A stretch of 22,477 nucleotides of DNA from JBBIWA01 sp037439425 (GTDB taxonomy: Bacteria; Acidobacteriota; Blastocatellia; RBC074), in NCBI GenBank assembly GCA_037439425.1, contig JBBIWA010000084.1, forward strand, positions 1-22,477, given 5' to 3'. Below are positions 15,068 through 22,477 of the stretch, piece by piece (position 1 is the stretch's first letter; every line of letters begins with the position of its first letter). Both the position numbers and the translations under genes were made by a program. The notes under the pieces were generated by a model that was given only the letters and a program-made list of their open reading frames with translations, had not been told where the DNA came from and did no database searches.

Positions 15068-17326
15068 ATGCTCCGACCACTGATCAAACTGAGCTTTTTG
15101 ATGTTGCTGGGGGCAGGATCGATCTATTCACCCGTATCTTCCTCTCACGCGCAAGGGCAGAAGGGCGAGCAGCCAAAGGAGCAGACCCTGCTGCGACTTG
15201 AGACCGAGCTAGTGCAGCTGGATGTTGTCGTCAGCGACAAAGATGGCAAGCTCGTGCACGATCTCAAACGCGAGGACTTCGAGTTGTTTGAAGACGGCGT
15301 GCGGCAACAGATCACACATTTCGCCATCGGCACGGCGAGGCAACCGGCAAGCTGGTTAACAAGGGAGAGAAGAAATCCAGCGAAGGACTTCAACCCCAGC
15401 GCTACGCCGGTTGAAGTGCGCGGCGAGCGTTATCTTGTACTGGCTGTGGATGATCTTCATCTCACGCCAGGAAACTTGATTCTCGCCAAGAAGACTTTGC
15501 TACGTTTCATCAACAATCAGATGAGAGCCGGTGATCAGATCGCGATCGTGACTACCAGCGGTAATCTCGGCCTGTTTCAGCAGTTCACCAATGAGCGTCC
15601 TGTGCTCGAGCGCGCAATTAACCGGCTCAGTCTCGCTCAGAATCGCGTTGCTGCCAGCTCGATCGATATACCACGTATCTCCGATTACCAGGCCGAGCTG
15701 ATTGACCGCGGAGACTCAGACGCGCTGGAACTGGCCATTCAGGAGATCTTGCGTTTCGAGCCAGAGCCGTCACCCCGCCCCAGCCGAGGAGCTAGCCGGA
15801 CCGGTGGCGGCCTTTCAGCGCGCGATCGCGCCGCGGCACAGGCGAGAGCGAAAGCGCGCGCTATCGTCGCTGAGAATGCCCACTATGCACGGGCCACACT
15901 CACGACCCTGGAAGGGGTGATTCGCAGTTTGCGCGCGCTGCCGGGACGCAAGATGGTAGTGCTGCTTTCGGATGGGTTCTTCACGGGCGGCGACTCGGCC
16001 TCGAAGATTTACGACATCAGGCGGATCACTGATGCCGCGACGCGCGCAGGGGTGATCATCTACTCGCTCGATATGCGCGGACTCATAGCTCTGCCGCCGG
16101 GTGGCGATGCCTCAGAGCCTTCAAAGGTCAATGTCAATCTGCCTGGCGTGTGGGAACGTATCGAGTATGAGGCGGTTGAAGCCAAACGCGACGGACTCAA
16201 TGCACTTGCGCGCGACACAGGCGGCTTTTTGATCTTTAACACCAACGATCTCAGCTCCGGCCTTCAGCGGGTGCTGGAGGATAACGAAGTCTACTATGTA
16301 CTCGCCTATGAGCCTGCTGTCTCGCACCGCGATGGGCGTTTTCGCCGGATCGAGGTGCGCATTGCTGGACGGCCTGAACTGAAAGTGCGCACACGCACAG
16401 GCTATTTCGCGCCCTCTGAGAAGGAGGCGAAGAGGACGGCAGAGAAAGCTGTTGAAAGACAGAAAGAGAATCCTACAAAGAAGGAAGCACAAGCCGCAAA
16501 GGAGGCTCAAATCCGCGCTGGGTTGAGCGCGCTCTTTCCTCTGCGCGAAATCCCGGTTGCACTGGCTGCCGACTTCATTGATGTTCCAGAGTTGGGTTCG
16601 GGGGGCCTCCTCAATGCGCACGTTGACCTGGCGGGAATGAGCTTTGAGCGAACCAACGATCTGTATCAAACGGCGGTTGACTTGACAGTAATGATCTTTG
16701 ATGAGCAAGGCAAAGTGGCCAGTAGCTTCAGCCATAGCGTCAAGCTCGATCTCAAACCGGAAGCGCTCGAGCGCGCCCTCAGGCAAGGTTTCAGCACTCG
16801 CAGTCTGGTGCCGCTCAAACCTGGCTTTTATCAGGCGCGGATAGCAGTGCGAGAAGAGAGCTCGGGCCGGCTGGGCAGCGCGGCCAAATGGTTTGAAGTC
16901 TCTGACCTCAACCAGAAGCAACTCTCGCTGAGTGGCATCTTCCTCTCGCTGGGTGACGACCCACTCTCGGTACTCCCGTCTGCCAGCGAGCAGATAAGTA
17001 ATGGCCAGCCCCGCCCGGCGCAAGTCACGCGCCGCTTTAAGCGCGGTGAAGGCTTAGATTTCCTGGTCTTTGCTTACAATGCCAAAGCAGACAAAAAGCT
17101 CACCGATCTGGTCATCCAGACACAGGTCTACTCCGGCAGTAAACTGGTCTACGCCGCGCCACTGACCAAGATGGCGCCGCCTGAGGATGATCTCCAGCGC
17201 ATCCCTTACGCGGCGCGGCTGCTGCTTGAGAGCTTCGACCCTGGCGATTACGAGCTGCGTCTGGTGGTGATTGATCGCTTAGCGAAGACCTCAGCGCAGC
17301 GCAGCATCAACTTTACCGTCGAGTAG
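15068..17326 (+). CDS. VWFA-related Acidobacterial-domain secreted protein (TIGR03436 type), copy 2
   Basis: Tandem paralogue of the preceding gene, starting 13 nt after its stop. The frame is open from 14999, but ATG 15068 gives a signal peptide (MLRPLIKLSFLMLLGAGS, with S-H-A cleavage) and a 752-aa product. GAGG lies ~11 nt upstream. Domain order and blocks match copy 1: LRLETELVQLDVVV, DLKREDFELFEDG, LAVDDLHL (D128-D129, again no MIDAS serines), VVLLSDGFFTGG, RDTGGFLIFNTNDL, KVRTRTGYFAP, and a Lys-rich linker before AQIRAGLSALFPLREIP. The mid-domain insert differs (PEPSPRPSRGASRTGGG). Both end in the same block (ESFDPGDYELRLVVIDR and INFTVE). Probably co-transcribed and possibly forming a heteromeric envelope assembly; that is inference. 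Confidence 0.88.
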   Translation: MLRPLIKLSFLMLLGAGSIYSPVSSSHAQGQKGEQPKEQTLLRLETELVQLDVVVSDKDGKLVHDLKREDFELFEDGVRQQITHFAIGTARQPASWLTRERRNPAKDFNPSATPVEVRGERYLVLAVDDLHLTPGNLILAKKTLLRFINNQMRAGDQIAIVTTSGNLGLFQQFTNERPVLERAINRLSLAQNRVAASSIDIPRISDYQAELIDRGDSDALELAIQEILRFEPEPSPRPSRGASRTGGGLSARDRAAAQARAKARAIVAENAHYARATLTTLEGVIRSLRALPGRKMVVLLSDGFFTGGDSASKIYDIRRITDAATRAGVIIYSLDMRGLIALPPGGDASEPSKVNVNLPGVWERIEYEAVEAKRDGLNALARDTGGFLIFNTNDLSSGLQRVLEDNEVYYVLAYEPAVSHRDGRFRRIEVRIAGRPELKVRTRTGYFAPSEKEAKRTAEKAVERQKENPTKKEAQAAKEAQIRAGLSALFPLREIPVALAADFIDVPELGSGGLLNAHVDLAGMSFERTNDLYQTAVDLTVMIFDEQGKVASSFSHSVKLDLKPEALERALRQGFSTRSLVPLKPGFYQARIAVREESSGRLGSAAKWFEVSDLNQKQLSLSGIFLSLGDDPLSVLPSASEQISNGQPRPAQVTRRFKRGEGLDFLVFAYNAKADKKLTDLVIQTQVYSGSKLVYAAPLTKMAPPEDDLQRIPYAARLLLESFDPGDYELRLVVIDRLAKTSAQRSINFTVE

Positions 17327-17748
17327 CGATGAGCTGAAGAGAGCGCGAAGAGAAGGCCGGGATGTCCTGAGGAGTCAGATAAGATGGGAGAGGAGCTTGG
17401 TGTATAAACGAAACATCCGTATTTCACCTAATCGCTGTCGCCCGCCTGCGCGGGCTCGTTTGATTGGGTGGTTGTTCGTTCCTGGGGTTTGCACCCCAGG
17501 CTCTATGCTGTTGCCCGCCTGCGCGGGCTGAAAAAAGAATCCAACTGCTCACAACAAGCTGTCGCCAGGTTGGCAAATCCGCAATTCGCAATCCACAACT
17601 CACCCCAGGCTCTATGCTGTTGCCCGCCTGCGCGGGCTCGTTTGATTGGGTGGTTGCTCATTCTTTAGAAAACTCCACCCTCCTTTTTCGCCTTTTTCCC
17701 TTTTTCCTACCAAGTTCCGGTTGGCGCACCGCATTTGCTGGGAAACTC
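17327..17748. other. Intergenic repeat region between the VWFA pair and the str promoter
   Basis: No credible gene. It holds three GCCCGCctgcGCGGGC hairpins and the shared flanking repeats described separately, plus a pyrimidine-rich run (17683-17709) just upstream of the str promoter. No clear terminator for the VWFA pair is visible. Confidence 0.5.
17440..17656. repeat. REP-like interspersed repeat cluster
   Basis: The hairpin GCCCGC-ctgc-GCGGGC occurs three times (starting 17440, 17513 and 17622). A 35-bp block, the hairpin plus CTCGTTTGATTGGGTGGTTG, is identical at 17440-17474 and 17622-17656. A 38-bp block (CACCCCAGGCTCTATGCTGT, then the hairpin) is identical at 17492-17529 and 17601-17638. 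A further hairpin, CCTGGGGT-ttgc-ACCCCAGG, spans 17481-17500. Units 1 and 2 thus combine to give the composite unit 3. Confidence 0.85.
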
Positions 17749-17777
17749 TTGACAAGAACATTTCTTGTTATTATCAT
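17749..17777 (+). promoter_or_regulatory. Strong sigma70-type promoter of the str operon
   Basis: Perfect -35 TTGACA (17749-17754), 17-nt spacer, then -10 TATCAT (17772-17777, 5/6). The pyrimidine/T-rich run upstream may act in an UP-like way. The predicted start near 17784 implies a leader of about 400 nt before rpsL. Confidence 0.8.
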
Positions 17778-17783
17778 TGCTGA

Positions 17784-18189
17784 CTTTGCAAAACCAGATC
17801 TTTGCAATCAAGCGACGCTTGGAGGTCTTAAAGTGCAGAGGCGTCGCTTGGGTTTAGGTGGCAAATGGACGCGTAGTAGAGCGGGCTATCTGAGAGTAGT
17901 TATTGTGGCGTAATGACGCTCTCTTGTAAGAGAGCTCCCCTAAGTTACTGCTTCCGGAAAGGCGGTCCTGAAGATCATCTAACGCCACAGAAAAACTCGG
18001 CGCCTTGGGACGCCATATCTGCACGCTAACAACAGACATCCCATAAACAACCAAGTTGGGTTTTGTAATATAACAAGCCTCTCCTCAAGAGAGGGGGCGA
18101 GAGGGTTTTGGCGCCCACTGGAGGGGCGGAAGGCTATCTGTAAGCTGCTTTCCCTCTACCGGGTGTCAAGATGTGATTAAGCTGAAACT
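17784..18189 (+). other. Long structured leader of the str operon
   Basis: About 400 nt between the predicted transcription start and rpsL, with several hairpins. These are AAGCGACGC/GCGTCGCTT (17810-17818 / 17841-17849), GCTCTCTT-gt-AAGAGAGC (17918-17935), CAAC-caa-GTTG followed by GGTTTTG (18048-18065), and CCTCTC-ctcaa-GAGAGG (18078-18094). It includes a candidate 26-codon upstream ORF. The length and structure suggest attenuation or translational control, which is not proven. I do not recognise a known ribosomal-protein leader family. Confidence 0.5.
17833..17913 (+). CDS. Candidate 26-residue basic leader peptide (uORF)
   Basis: GTG 17833 has a full GGAGG Shine-Dalgarno at 17821-17825 with ideal 7-nt spacing. 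The frame encodes a short basic peptide (starting MQRRRLGLGGKWTRSRAGY, ending RVVIVA) and stops with TAA at 17913. The Shine-Dalgarno and start codon lie in the loop of a 9-bp stem whose 3' arm overlaps codons 3-6. It could regulate downstream expression by coupling translation to leader folding. No homologue is known to me and coding status is unproven. Confidence 0.35.
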   Translation: MQRRRLGLGGKWTRSRAGYLRVVIVA

Positions 18190-18594
18190 ATGCCGACAAT
18201 TAATCAACTGGTTCGCAAAGGACGCAAAAAGGTTAAGTATAAGACGTCGAGTCCGGCGCTTCAGTCCTGCCCGCAACGGCGCGGCGTGTGTGTGCAGGTC
18301 AAGACCCAAACGCCCAAGAAGCCCAACTCGGCATTGCGTAAGATTGCGCGCGTGCGCCTGACCAACGGAATTGAGGTGACATCTTATATCCCTGGGATTG
18401 GTCACAATTTGCAGGAGCACTCAATCGTGCTTGTGCGCGGTGGGCGGGTGAAAGATTTGCCCGGGGTGCGTTATCACATCGTGCGTGGCACCCTCGACTC
18501 GGTCGGCGTCGCCAATCGCAAGCAAGGACGCTCGAAGTATGGTGCCAAGCGTCCGAAAGAGGGCCCCGCTGCTGCTAAAGGCGCTAAGAAGTAA
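18190..18594 (+). CDS. rpsL: 30S ribosomal protein S12
   Basis: Decoding-centre protein of the small subunit. 134 aa, starting MPTINQLVRKGRKK, with the invariant loop TQTPKKPNSALRK and the VKDLPGVRYH block. Lys43 and Lys88 are both the streptomycin-sensitive wild-type residues, and Asp89, the usual methylthiolation site, is present. The C-terminal tail is Lys/Ala-rich. The Shine-Dalgarno is weak (the sequence before the ATG is AAGCTGAAACT). First gene of the str operon. Confidence 0.98.
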   Translation: MPTINQLVRKGRKKVKYKTSSPALQSCPQRRGVCVQVKTQTPKKPNSALRKIARVRLTNGIEVTSYIPGIGHNLQEHSIVLVRGGRVKDLPGVRYHIVRGTLDSVGVANRKQGRSKYGAKRPKEGPAAAKGAKK

Positions 18595-18628
18595 GACTAG
18601 ATTTCAGAACCCAAAGCTGAGAGTAGCT

Positions 18629-19099
18629 ATGCCACGAAGAAGAGTCGTCGCTAAGCGCGAAATCTTACCTGATCCAGTTTATAACAGCCCACTCGTCGCG
18701 AAGTTTATCAATACGATGATGTGGGATGGCAAGAGATCTCTCGCTGAGAGAATTCTCTATGGTGCTTTCGAGCAGATCAAAGAGAAAGCACAGGAAGACC
18801 CGCTGAAGGTCTTCAAGAAGGCAATTGAGAATGTGCAGCCGAAGGTGGAGGTCAAATCCAAGCGCGTCGGCGGCGCTACTTACCAGGTTCCGGTTGAAGT
18901 GAACGCGACTCGCCGCGTCGCCCTGGCGATGCGCTGGCTGGTTGGATTTGCCCGCACTCGCAGCGAAAAAACGATGACCGATCGTCTGGCGGCTGAACTG
19001 ATGGATGCCGCTGCTAACAAGGGAAATGCTATCAAGAAGCGCGAAGACGTCCATCGCATGGCTGAGGCTAACAAGGCATTCGCGCATTATCGGTGGTAA
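18629..19099 (+). CDS. rpsG: 30S ribosomal protein S7
   Basis: Primary 16S rRNA 3'-domain binder and head-assembly initiator. ATG 18629 gives 156 aa beginning MPRRRVVAKREILPDP and ending AHYRW, the normal bacterial length. The longer upstream frame only overlaps rpsL out of frame. A weak GAGAG precedes the start. The gap to rpsL is 34 nt; in Escherichia coli the matching gap is the S7 autoregulatory site, but no such fold was verified here. Confidence 0.98.
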   Translation: MPRRRVVAKREILPDPVYNSPLVAKFINTMMWDGKRSLAERILYGAFEQIKEKAQEDPLKVFKKAIENVQPKVEVKSKRVGGATYQVPVEVNATRRVALAMRWLVGFARTRSEKTMTDRLAAELMDAAANKGNAIKKREDVHRMAEANKAFAHYRW

Positions 19100-19138
19100 G
19101 ACAGTGGGCTAGCGTTCGCAAGCCCTACTGCGGTTTTT

Positions 19139-21235
19139 ATGGCTAGACAAGCACCACTCAACAGGTTTCGTAATATCGGCATCATGGCTCACATTGATGC
19201 GGGTAAGACTACGACCACAGAGCGCATCCTCTATTACACTGGGGTCTCTTACAAGATCGGTGAGGTCCATGAGGGCACGGCCGTCATGGACTGGATGGAG
19301 CAGGAGCAAGAGCGCGGCATTACCATCACTTCAGCCGCAACCACCTGTTTTTGGAAACGCAGTGGCGAGGAGTATCGCATCAATATCATAGACACTCCGG
19401 GCCACGTGGATTTCACCATCGAAGTCGAGCGCAGTTTGCGTGTCTTGGATGGAGCGGTCGCCATCTTTGATGCCGTGGCTGGCGTGCAACCACAATCAGA
19501 GACGGTCTGGCGTCAGGCCGACAAATACAATGTTCCGCGTCTGGCTTTCATCAATAAAATGGATCGCCCGGGCGCTGACTTCGATCATGCGGTAGAGACT
19601 ATTCGGACTCGCCTCTCAGCCAATCCGGTTCCTGTGCAGTTGCCCATCGGCGCAGAGGATAGCTTCAAGGGCGTGATTGATCTGCTGGAGAGAAGGGCCG
19701 TGGTGTGGATCGAAGAGACCAAAGGCGCAAAGTATGAAGTCTCTGAGATCCCGGCTGAACTGAAAGATGCTGCCGAGGCTGCCCGCGAACGGATGATCGA
19801 GGCCATTGCCGACTTTGATGATCAGGTGGCGGAGAAGTATCTTGAAGGGGAAGAAATTAGCATTGAGCAATTGCGCGCGGCGCTGCGCCAGGGCTGTCTC
19901 GACCTCAAACTCGTGCCCGTGCTTTGTGGCAGCGCTTTTAAGAACAAAGGAGTGCAGCCTTTGCTTGATGCCGTGGTAGATTATTTGCCCTCTCCGCTGG
20001 ACATCCCGGCCGTTGAAGGTATCAACAAGAGAGGCGAAACAGTAAAACGGCCAGCCGATGACACGGCTCCTTTCTCAGCCCTCGTCTTCAAGATTATGGC
20101 TGATAAGCACGTCGGGCAGCTCTCCTTCACGCGTATCTACTCAGGCAAGCTCAAGAGCGGCTCTTATGTCTATAACTCGACCAAGGATACCAAGGAGCGC
20201 GTGGGTCGCATCCTGAAGATGCATGCCAACAAACGCGAGGATATTGAAGAGGCTTATGCCGGTGAAATCGTCGCCATCGCCGGCCTTAAGTCGGTGACGA
20301 CCGGCGACACTATCTGTGATGAATCTCACCCCATCATTCTTGAAGCGATCGAATTCCCCACTCCAGTGATTCACCTCGCCATCGAACCCAAGACACGTCA
20401 AGATCAGGAGAAACTCGGCCTGGCACTCGGACGGCTCGCGCAGGAGGACCCCTCATTCAAGGTGACAACTAACACCGAGACCAATCAGACGATTATCGGT
20501 GGGATGGGTGAATTACATCTGGAGATCATCGTTGATCGCCTCAAGCGCGAGTATGGCGTGGATGCCAATGTTGGTAAACCACAAGTGGCCTATCGGGAGA
20601 CTATCCGCAAACCGGCCAGAGGCGAAGAGAGATATGTGCGCCAAACAGGTGGGCGCGGCCAGTATGGCCACGTGGTGCTGGAGATCGAACCGGGTGAACC
20701 TGGTTCGGGCTTCGAGTTCGTTAACGAAATTGTCGGCGGGGTAATCCCGAAGGAATATATCCCCGCCGTGGAGAAGGGGGTGCGAGAGGCAATGGAAGGC
20801 GGCATCCTGGCCGGCTATGAGATGGTGGATGTGCGCGTCCGGCTGGTCTTCGGTAGCTATCACGAGGTTGACTCATCCGAGATGGCTTTTAAGATTGCTG
20901 GCTCGATGGCATTTAAAGAGGCCGCCAAACATGCTGAACCGGTCTTGCTTGAGCCAGTGATGAAAGTTGAGGTGGTCACTCCCGAAGAGTATATGGGAGC
21001 GGTGACGGGCGACTTGAATGCGCGGCGCGGACGCATCGAGGGCATGAGTTCGCGACCGGGAACACAAATCATCACAGCGATGGTTCCGCTGGCAGAGATG
21101 TTCGGTTATGAGACTGACCTTCGCTCCATGACGCAGGGTCGCGCGGCTTCGACCATGCACTTTGCTCGCTACGAAGAGGCGCCCAAGAATGTCAGCGAAG
21201 AGATTGTCGCAAAAGTTCAGGGCACGGCACGATAA
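19139..21235 (+). CDS. fusA: Elongation factor G
   Basis: Ribosomal translocase, 698 aa, full length. GTPase motifs: G1 AHIDAGKTTTTERIL, G2 RGITITSAATT, G3 DTPGHVDFT, G4 NKMDRPGAD, G5 GSAFKNKG. Domain II (~300-390), domain IV with RGQYGHVVLEIEP and GYEMVDVRV, and domain V with PVMKVEVVTPEEYMG and RRGRIEGM are all intact. The start at 19139 has little Shine-Dalgarno. It lies 39 nt after rpsG. Confidence 0.98.
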   Translation: MARQAPLNRFRNIGIMAHIDAGKTTTTERILYYTGVSYKIGEVHEGTAVMDWMEQEQERGITITSAATTCFWKRSGEEYRINIIDTPGHVDFTIEVERSLRVLDGAVAIFDAVAGVQPQSETVWRQADKYNVPRLAFINKMDRPGADFDHAVETIRTRLSANPVPVQLPIGAEDSFKGVIDLLERRAVVWIEETKGAKYEVSEIPAELKDAAEAARERMIEAIADFDDQVAEKYLEGEEISIEQLRAALRQGCLDLKLVPVLCGSAFKNKGVQPLLDAVVDYLPSPLDIPAVEGINKRGETVKRPADDTAPFSALVFKIMADKHVGQLSFTRIYSGKLKSGSYVYNSTKDTKERVGRILKMHANKREDIEEAYAGEIVAIAGLKSVTTGDTICDESHPIILEAIEFPTPVIHLAIEPKTRQDQEKLGLALGRLAQEDPSFKVTTNTETNQTIIGGMGELHLEIIVDRLKREYGVDANVGKPQVAYRETIRKPARGEERYVRQTGGRGQYGHVVLEIEPGEPGSGFEFVNEIVGGVIPKEYIPAVEKGVREAMEGGILAGYEMVDVRVRLVFGSYHEVDSSEMAFKIAGSMAFKEAAKHAEPVLLEPVMKVEVVTPEEYMGAVTGDLNARRGRIEGMSSRPGTQIITAMVPLAEMFGYETDLRSMTQGRAASTMHFARYEEAPKNVSEEIVAKVQGTAR

Positions 21236-21250
21236 TCATTTCAAATTTCC

Positions 21251-21266
21251 ATCCCCGAGCGGGGAT
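21251..21266 (+). promoter_or_regulatory. Hairpin in the fusA-tuf gap
   Basis: ATCCCC-gagc-GGGGAT is a perfect 6-bp stem followed by CTTT and then the tuf Shine-Dalgarno GAGGAGG (21271-21277). It may act as a partial attenuator or mRNA-processing site that sets tuf output relative to fusA. Confidence 0.35.
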
Positions 21267-21290
21267 CTTTGAGGAGGAGCAATAACCACC

Positions 21291-22477
21291 ATGGCGAAAG
21301 AGAAATTTGATCGCAGCAAACCACACGTCAATATCGGTACCATCGGCCACGTCGATCACGGCAAGACCACCCTCACGGCGGCCATCACCAAAGTCCTGGG
21401 GAAGAAAAACCCGCGGGTGCAATTCCGTAGCTTCGACTCGATTGATAACGCTCCGGAAGAGAAAGCTCGCGGCATTACCATCGCCACAGCCCACGTCGAG
21501 TACGAGACCGAGAAACGCCACTACGCCCACGTCGACTGTCCAGGCCACGCCGACTACATCAAGAATATGATCACCGGGGCAGCGCAGATGGACGGGGCGA
21601 TCCTGGTCGTAGCAGCTACCGACGGGCCGATGCCGCAAACGCGCGAACACATCTTGCTGGCGCGCCAGGTTGGAGTGCCGGCGATGGTGGTCTTTATGAA
21701 TAAGGTCGATGCTGTGGATGATCCGGAGCTGTTGGATTTGGTGGAGCTGGAGGTGAGGGAGTTGTTGTCGAAGTATGAGTTTCCAGGCGAAGAGATACCG
21801 GTCATTCGGGGTTCGGCATTGGGGGCGTTAAATGGGGAAGAGCAGTGGGAGAAGACGGTCGAGGAGTTGATGAAGGCTGTGGATGACTACATACCGACGC
21901 CGGTGAGGGAGATCGACAAGCCGTTTTTGATGCCGATAGAAGACATCTTTTCGATCTCCGGGCGAGGGACAGTAGCGACAGGGCGGATCGAGCGAGGGAT
22001 AGTGAAGGTTTCTGACCCGGTGGAGATCGTGGGCATCAAGCCGACGCGACAGACGGTGGTGACAGGGGTGGAGATGTTTCGCAAGCTGCTGGATGAGGGG
22101 CGAGCAGGAGACAACGTGGGATTGCTGTTGCGAGGAGTGGAGCGCAAGGAGATCGAGCGGGGGCAGGTGGTGGCCAAGCCAGGCAGTATTACGCCACACA
22201 CGCGCTTTAAGGCCGAGGCCTACATTTTGACGAAGGAAGAAGGTGGGCGCCACACGCCGTTTTTCAGTGGGTATCGGCCGCAGTTCTACTTTCGGACGAC
22301 GGATGTGACTGGGGTGGCGAAGTTGCCTGAGGGTGTAGAGATGGTGATGCCAGGGGATAACATCGCGCTGGAAGTGGAGTTGATCACGCCGATAGCGATG
22401 GAGAAGGGGCTGCGTTTTGCGATTCGGGAAGGTGGCCGCACGGTCGGTGCAGGCACGATCTCCGAAATTATCGAGTA
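21291..22477 (+). CDS. tuf: Elongation factor Tu (stop codon cut by the window edge)
   Basis: Delivers aminoacyl-tRNA to the ribosome. ATG 21291 follows a strong GAGGAGG. All 395 codons are present through TISEIIE; the window ends at TA, the first two bases of the stop. Motifs: GHVDHGKTTL (G1), RGITIATAHVEY (G2), DCPGHADY (G3), NKVD (G4), GSAL (G5), then the domain II/III signatures GRGTVATGRIERG and PFFSGYRPQFYFRTTDVTG. Codon usage changes sharply inside the gene: about the first 130 codons prefer C-ending codons, and the rest prefer G-ending codons (TTG, GGG, AGG) and use ATA repeatedly. Confidence 0.97.
   Translation, partial: MAKEKFDRSKPHVNIGTIGHVDHGKTTLTAAITKVLGKKNPRVQFRSFDSIDNAPEEKARGITIATAHVEYETEKRHYAHVDCPGHADYIKNMITGAAQMDGAILVVAATDGPMPQTREHILLARQVGVPAMVVFMNKVDAVDDPELLDLVELEVRELLSKYEFPGEEIPVIRGSALGALNGEEQWEKTVEELMKAVDDYIPTPVREIDKPFLMPIEDIFSISGRGTVATGRIERGIVKVSDPVEIVGIKPTRQTVVTGVEMFRKLLDEGRAGDNVGLLLRGVERKEIERGQVVAKPGSITPHTRFKAEAYILTKEEGGRHTPFFSGYRPQFYFRTTDVTGVAKLPEGVEMVMPGDNIALEVELITPIAMEKGLRFAIREGGRTVGAGTISEIIE

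Noticed and set aside
16121..17023. 300-aa minus-strand ORF
   Set aside because: Antisense shadow of the second VWFA-related gene, Arg/Ala-rich without a recognisable domain.
17440..17656. CRISPR array
   Set aside because: The repeats are unevenly spaced, share their flanks rather than having unique spacers, and no cas gene is present.

Overview
The window is about 22.5 kb of moderately GC-rich bacterial chromosome. It probably comes from an Acidobacteriota member, perhaps Blastocatellia-like. The main pointer is a tandem pair of 'VWFA-related Acidobacterial domain' proteins (TIGR03436 type). Supporting it are a fused AroD-AroE enzyme, a secreted DPP-IV-like S9 peptidase, an NHLRC2-like thioredoxin/NHL protein, and repeat-rich intergenic DNA with heptamer tracts and REP-like hairpins. 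The assignment is an inference from gene families, not from an rRNA sequence.

Layout. (1) 1-597: relics of an IS66-like element, namely a TnpC-like N-terminal piece on the + strand and a broken accessory-ORF start on the - strand. (2) 598-4861: an exported thioredoxin-fold/NHL-propeller protein (-), a small DUF4149-type membrane protein (+), and a bifunctional 3-dehydroquinate dehydratase/shikimate dehydrogenase (-) whose 3' end overlaps the membrane-protein gene. (3) 4895-6965: a sigma70-type promoter, a complete one-piece tmRNA (ssrA) with a readable 15-residue degradation tag, then murI and rph, which overlap by 23 nt. (4) 6966-10976: a repeat-rich accessory segment. It holds hairpins, a stretch that looks like the 5' end of a group II intron, and a 91-bp leader cassette present twice with one mismatch. 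Each cassette copy carries the 5'UTR, the Shine-Dalgarno and the first five codons, and each starts an unrelated secreted protein (an S9 peptidase and a PsbP/DUF1795-like protein). A third, partial copy of the cassette lies upstream. (5) 10977-12304: a membrane-anchored HtrA-type protease (-) with an ECF/sigmaE-like promoter and a perfect inverted repeat upstream. (6) 12305-17326: a heptamer repeat tract and the tandem VWFA-related secreted paralogues. (7) 17327-22477: REP-like interspersed repeats, a strong sigma70 promoter, a roughly 400-nt leader with a possible 26-codon upstream ORF, then the str operon rpsL-rpsG-fusA-tuf. tuf is complete except for the last base of its stop codon.

Functional picture. 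Housekeeping translation genes (tmRNA, the str operon) and RNA/cell-wall/aromatic biosynthesis genes (rph, murI, aroDE) flank an envelope- and export-oriented accessory block (NHLRC2-like protein, S9 peptidase, HtrA, VWFA-related proteins). No classic defence system, CRISPR array, rRNA or tRNA was found. The most unusual signals are the duplicated leader-plus-start-codon cassette, the abrupt synonymous codon-usage switch inside tuf, and the structured, possibly uORF-containing str leader.
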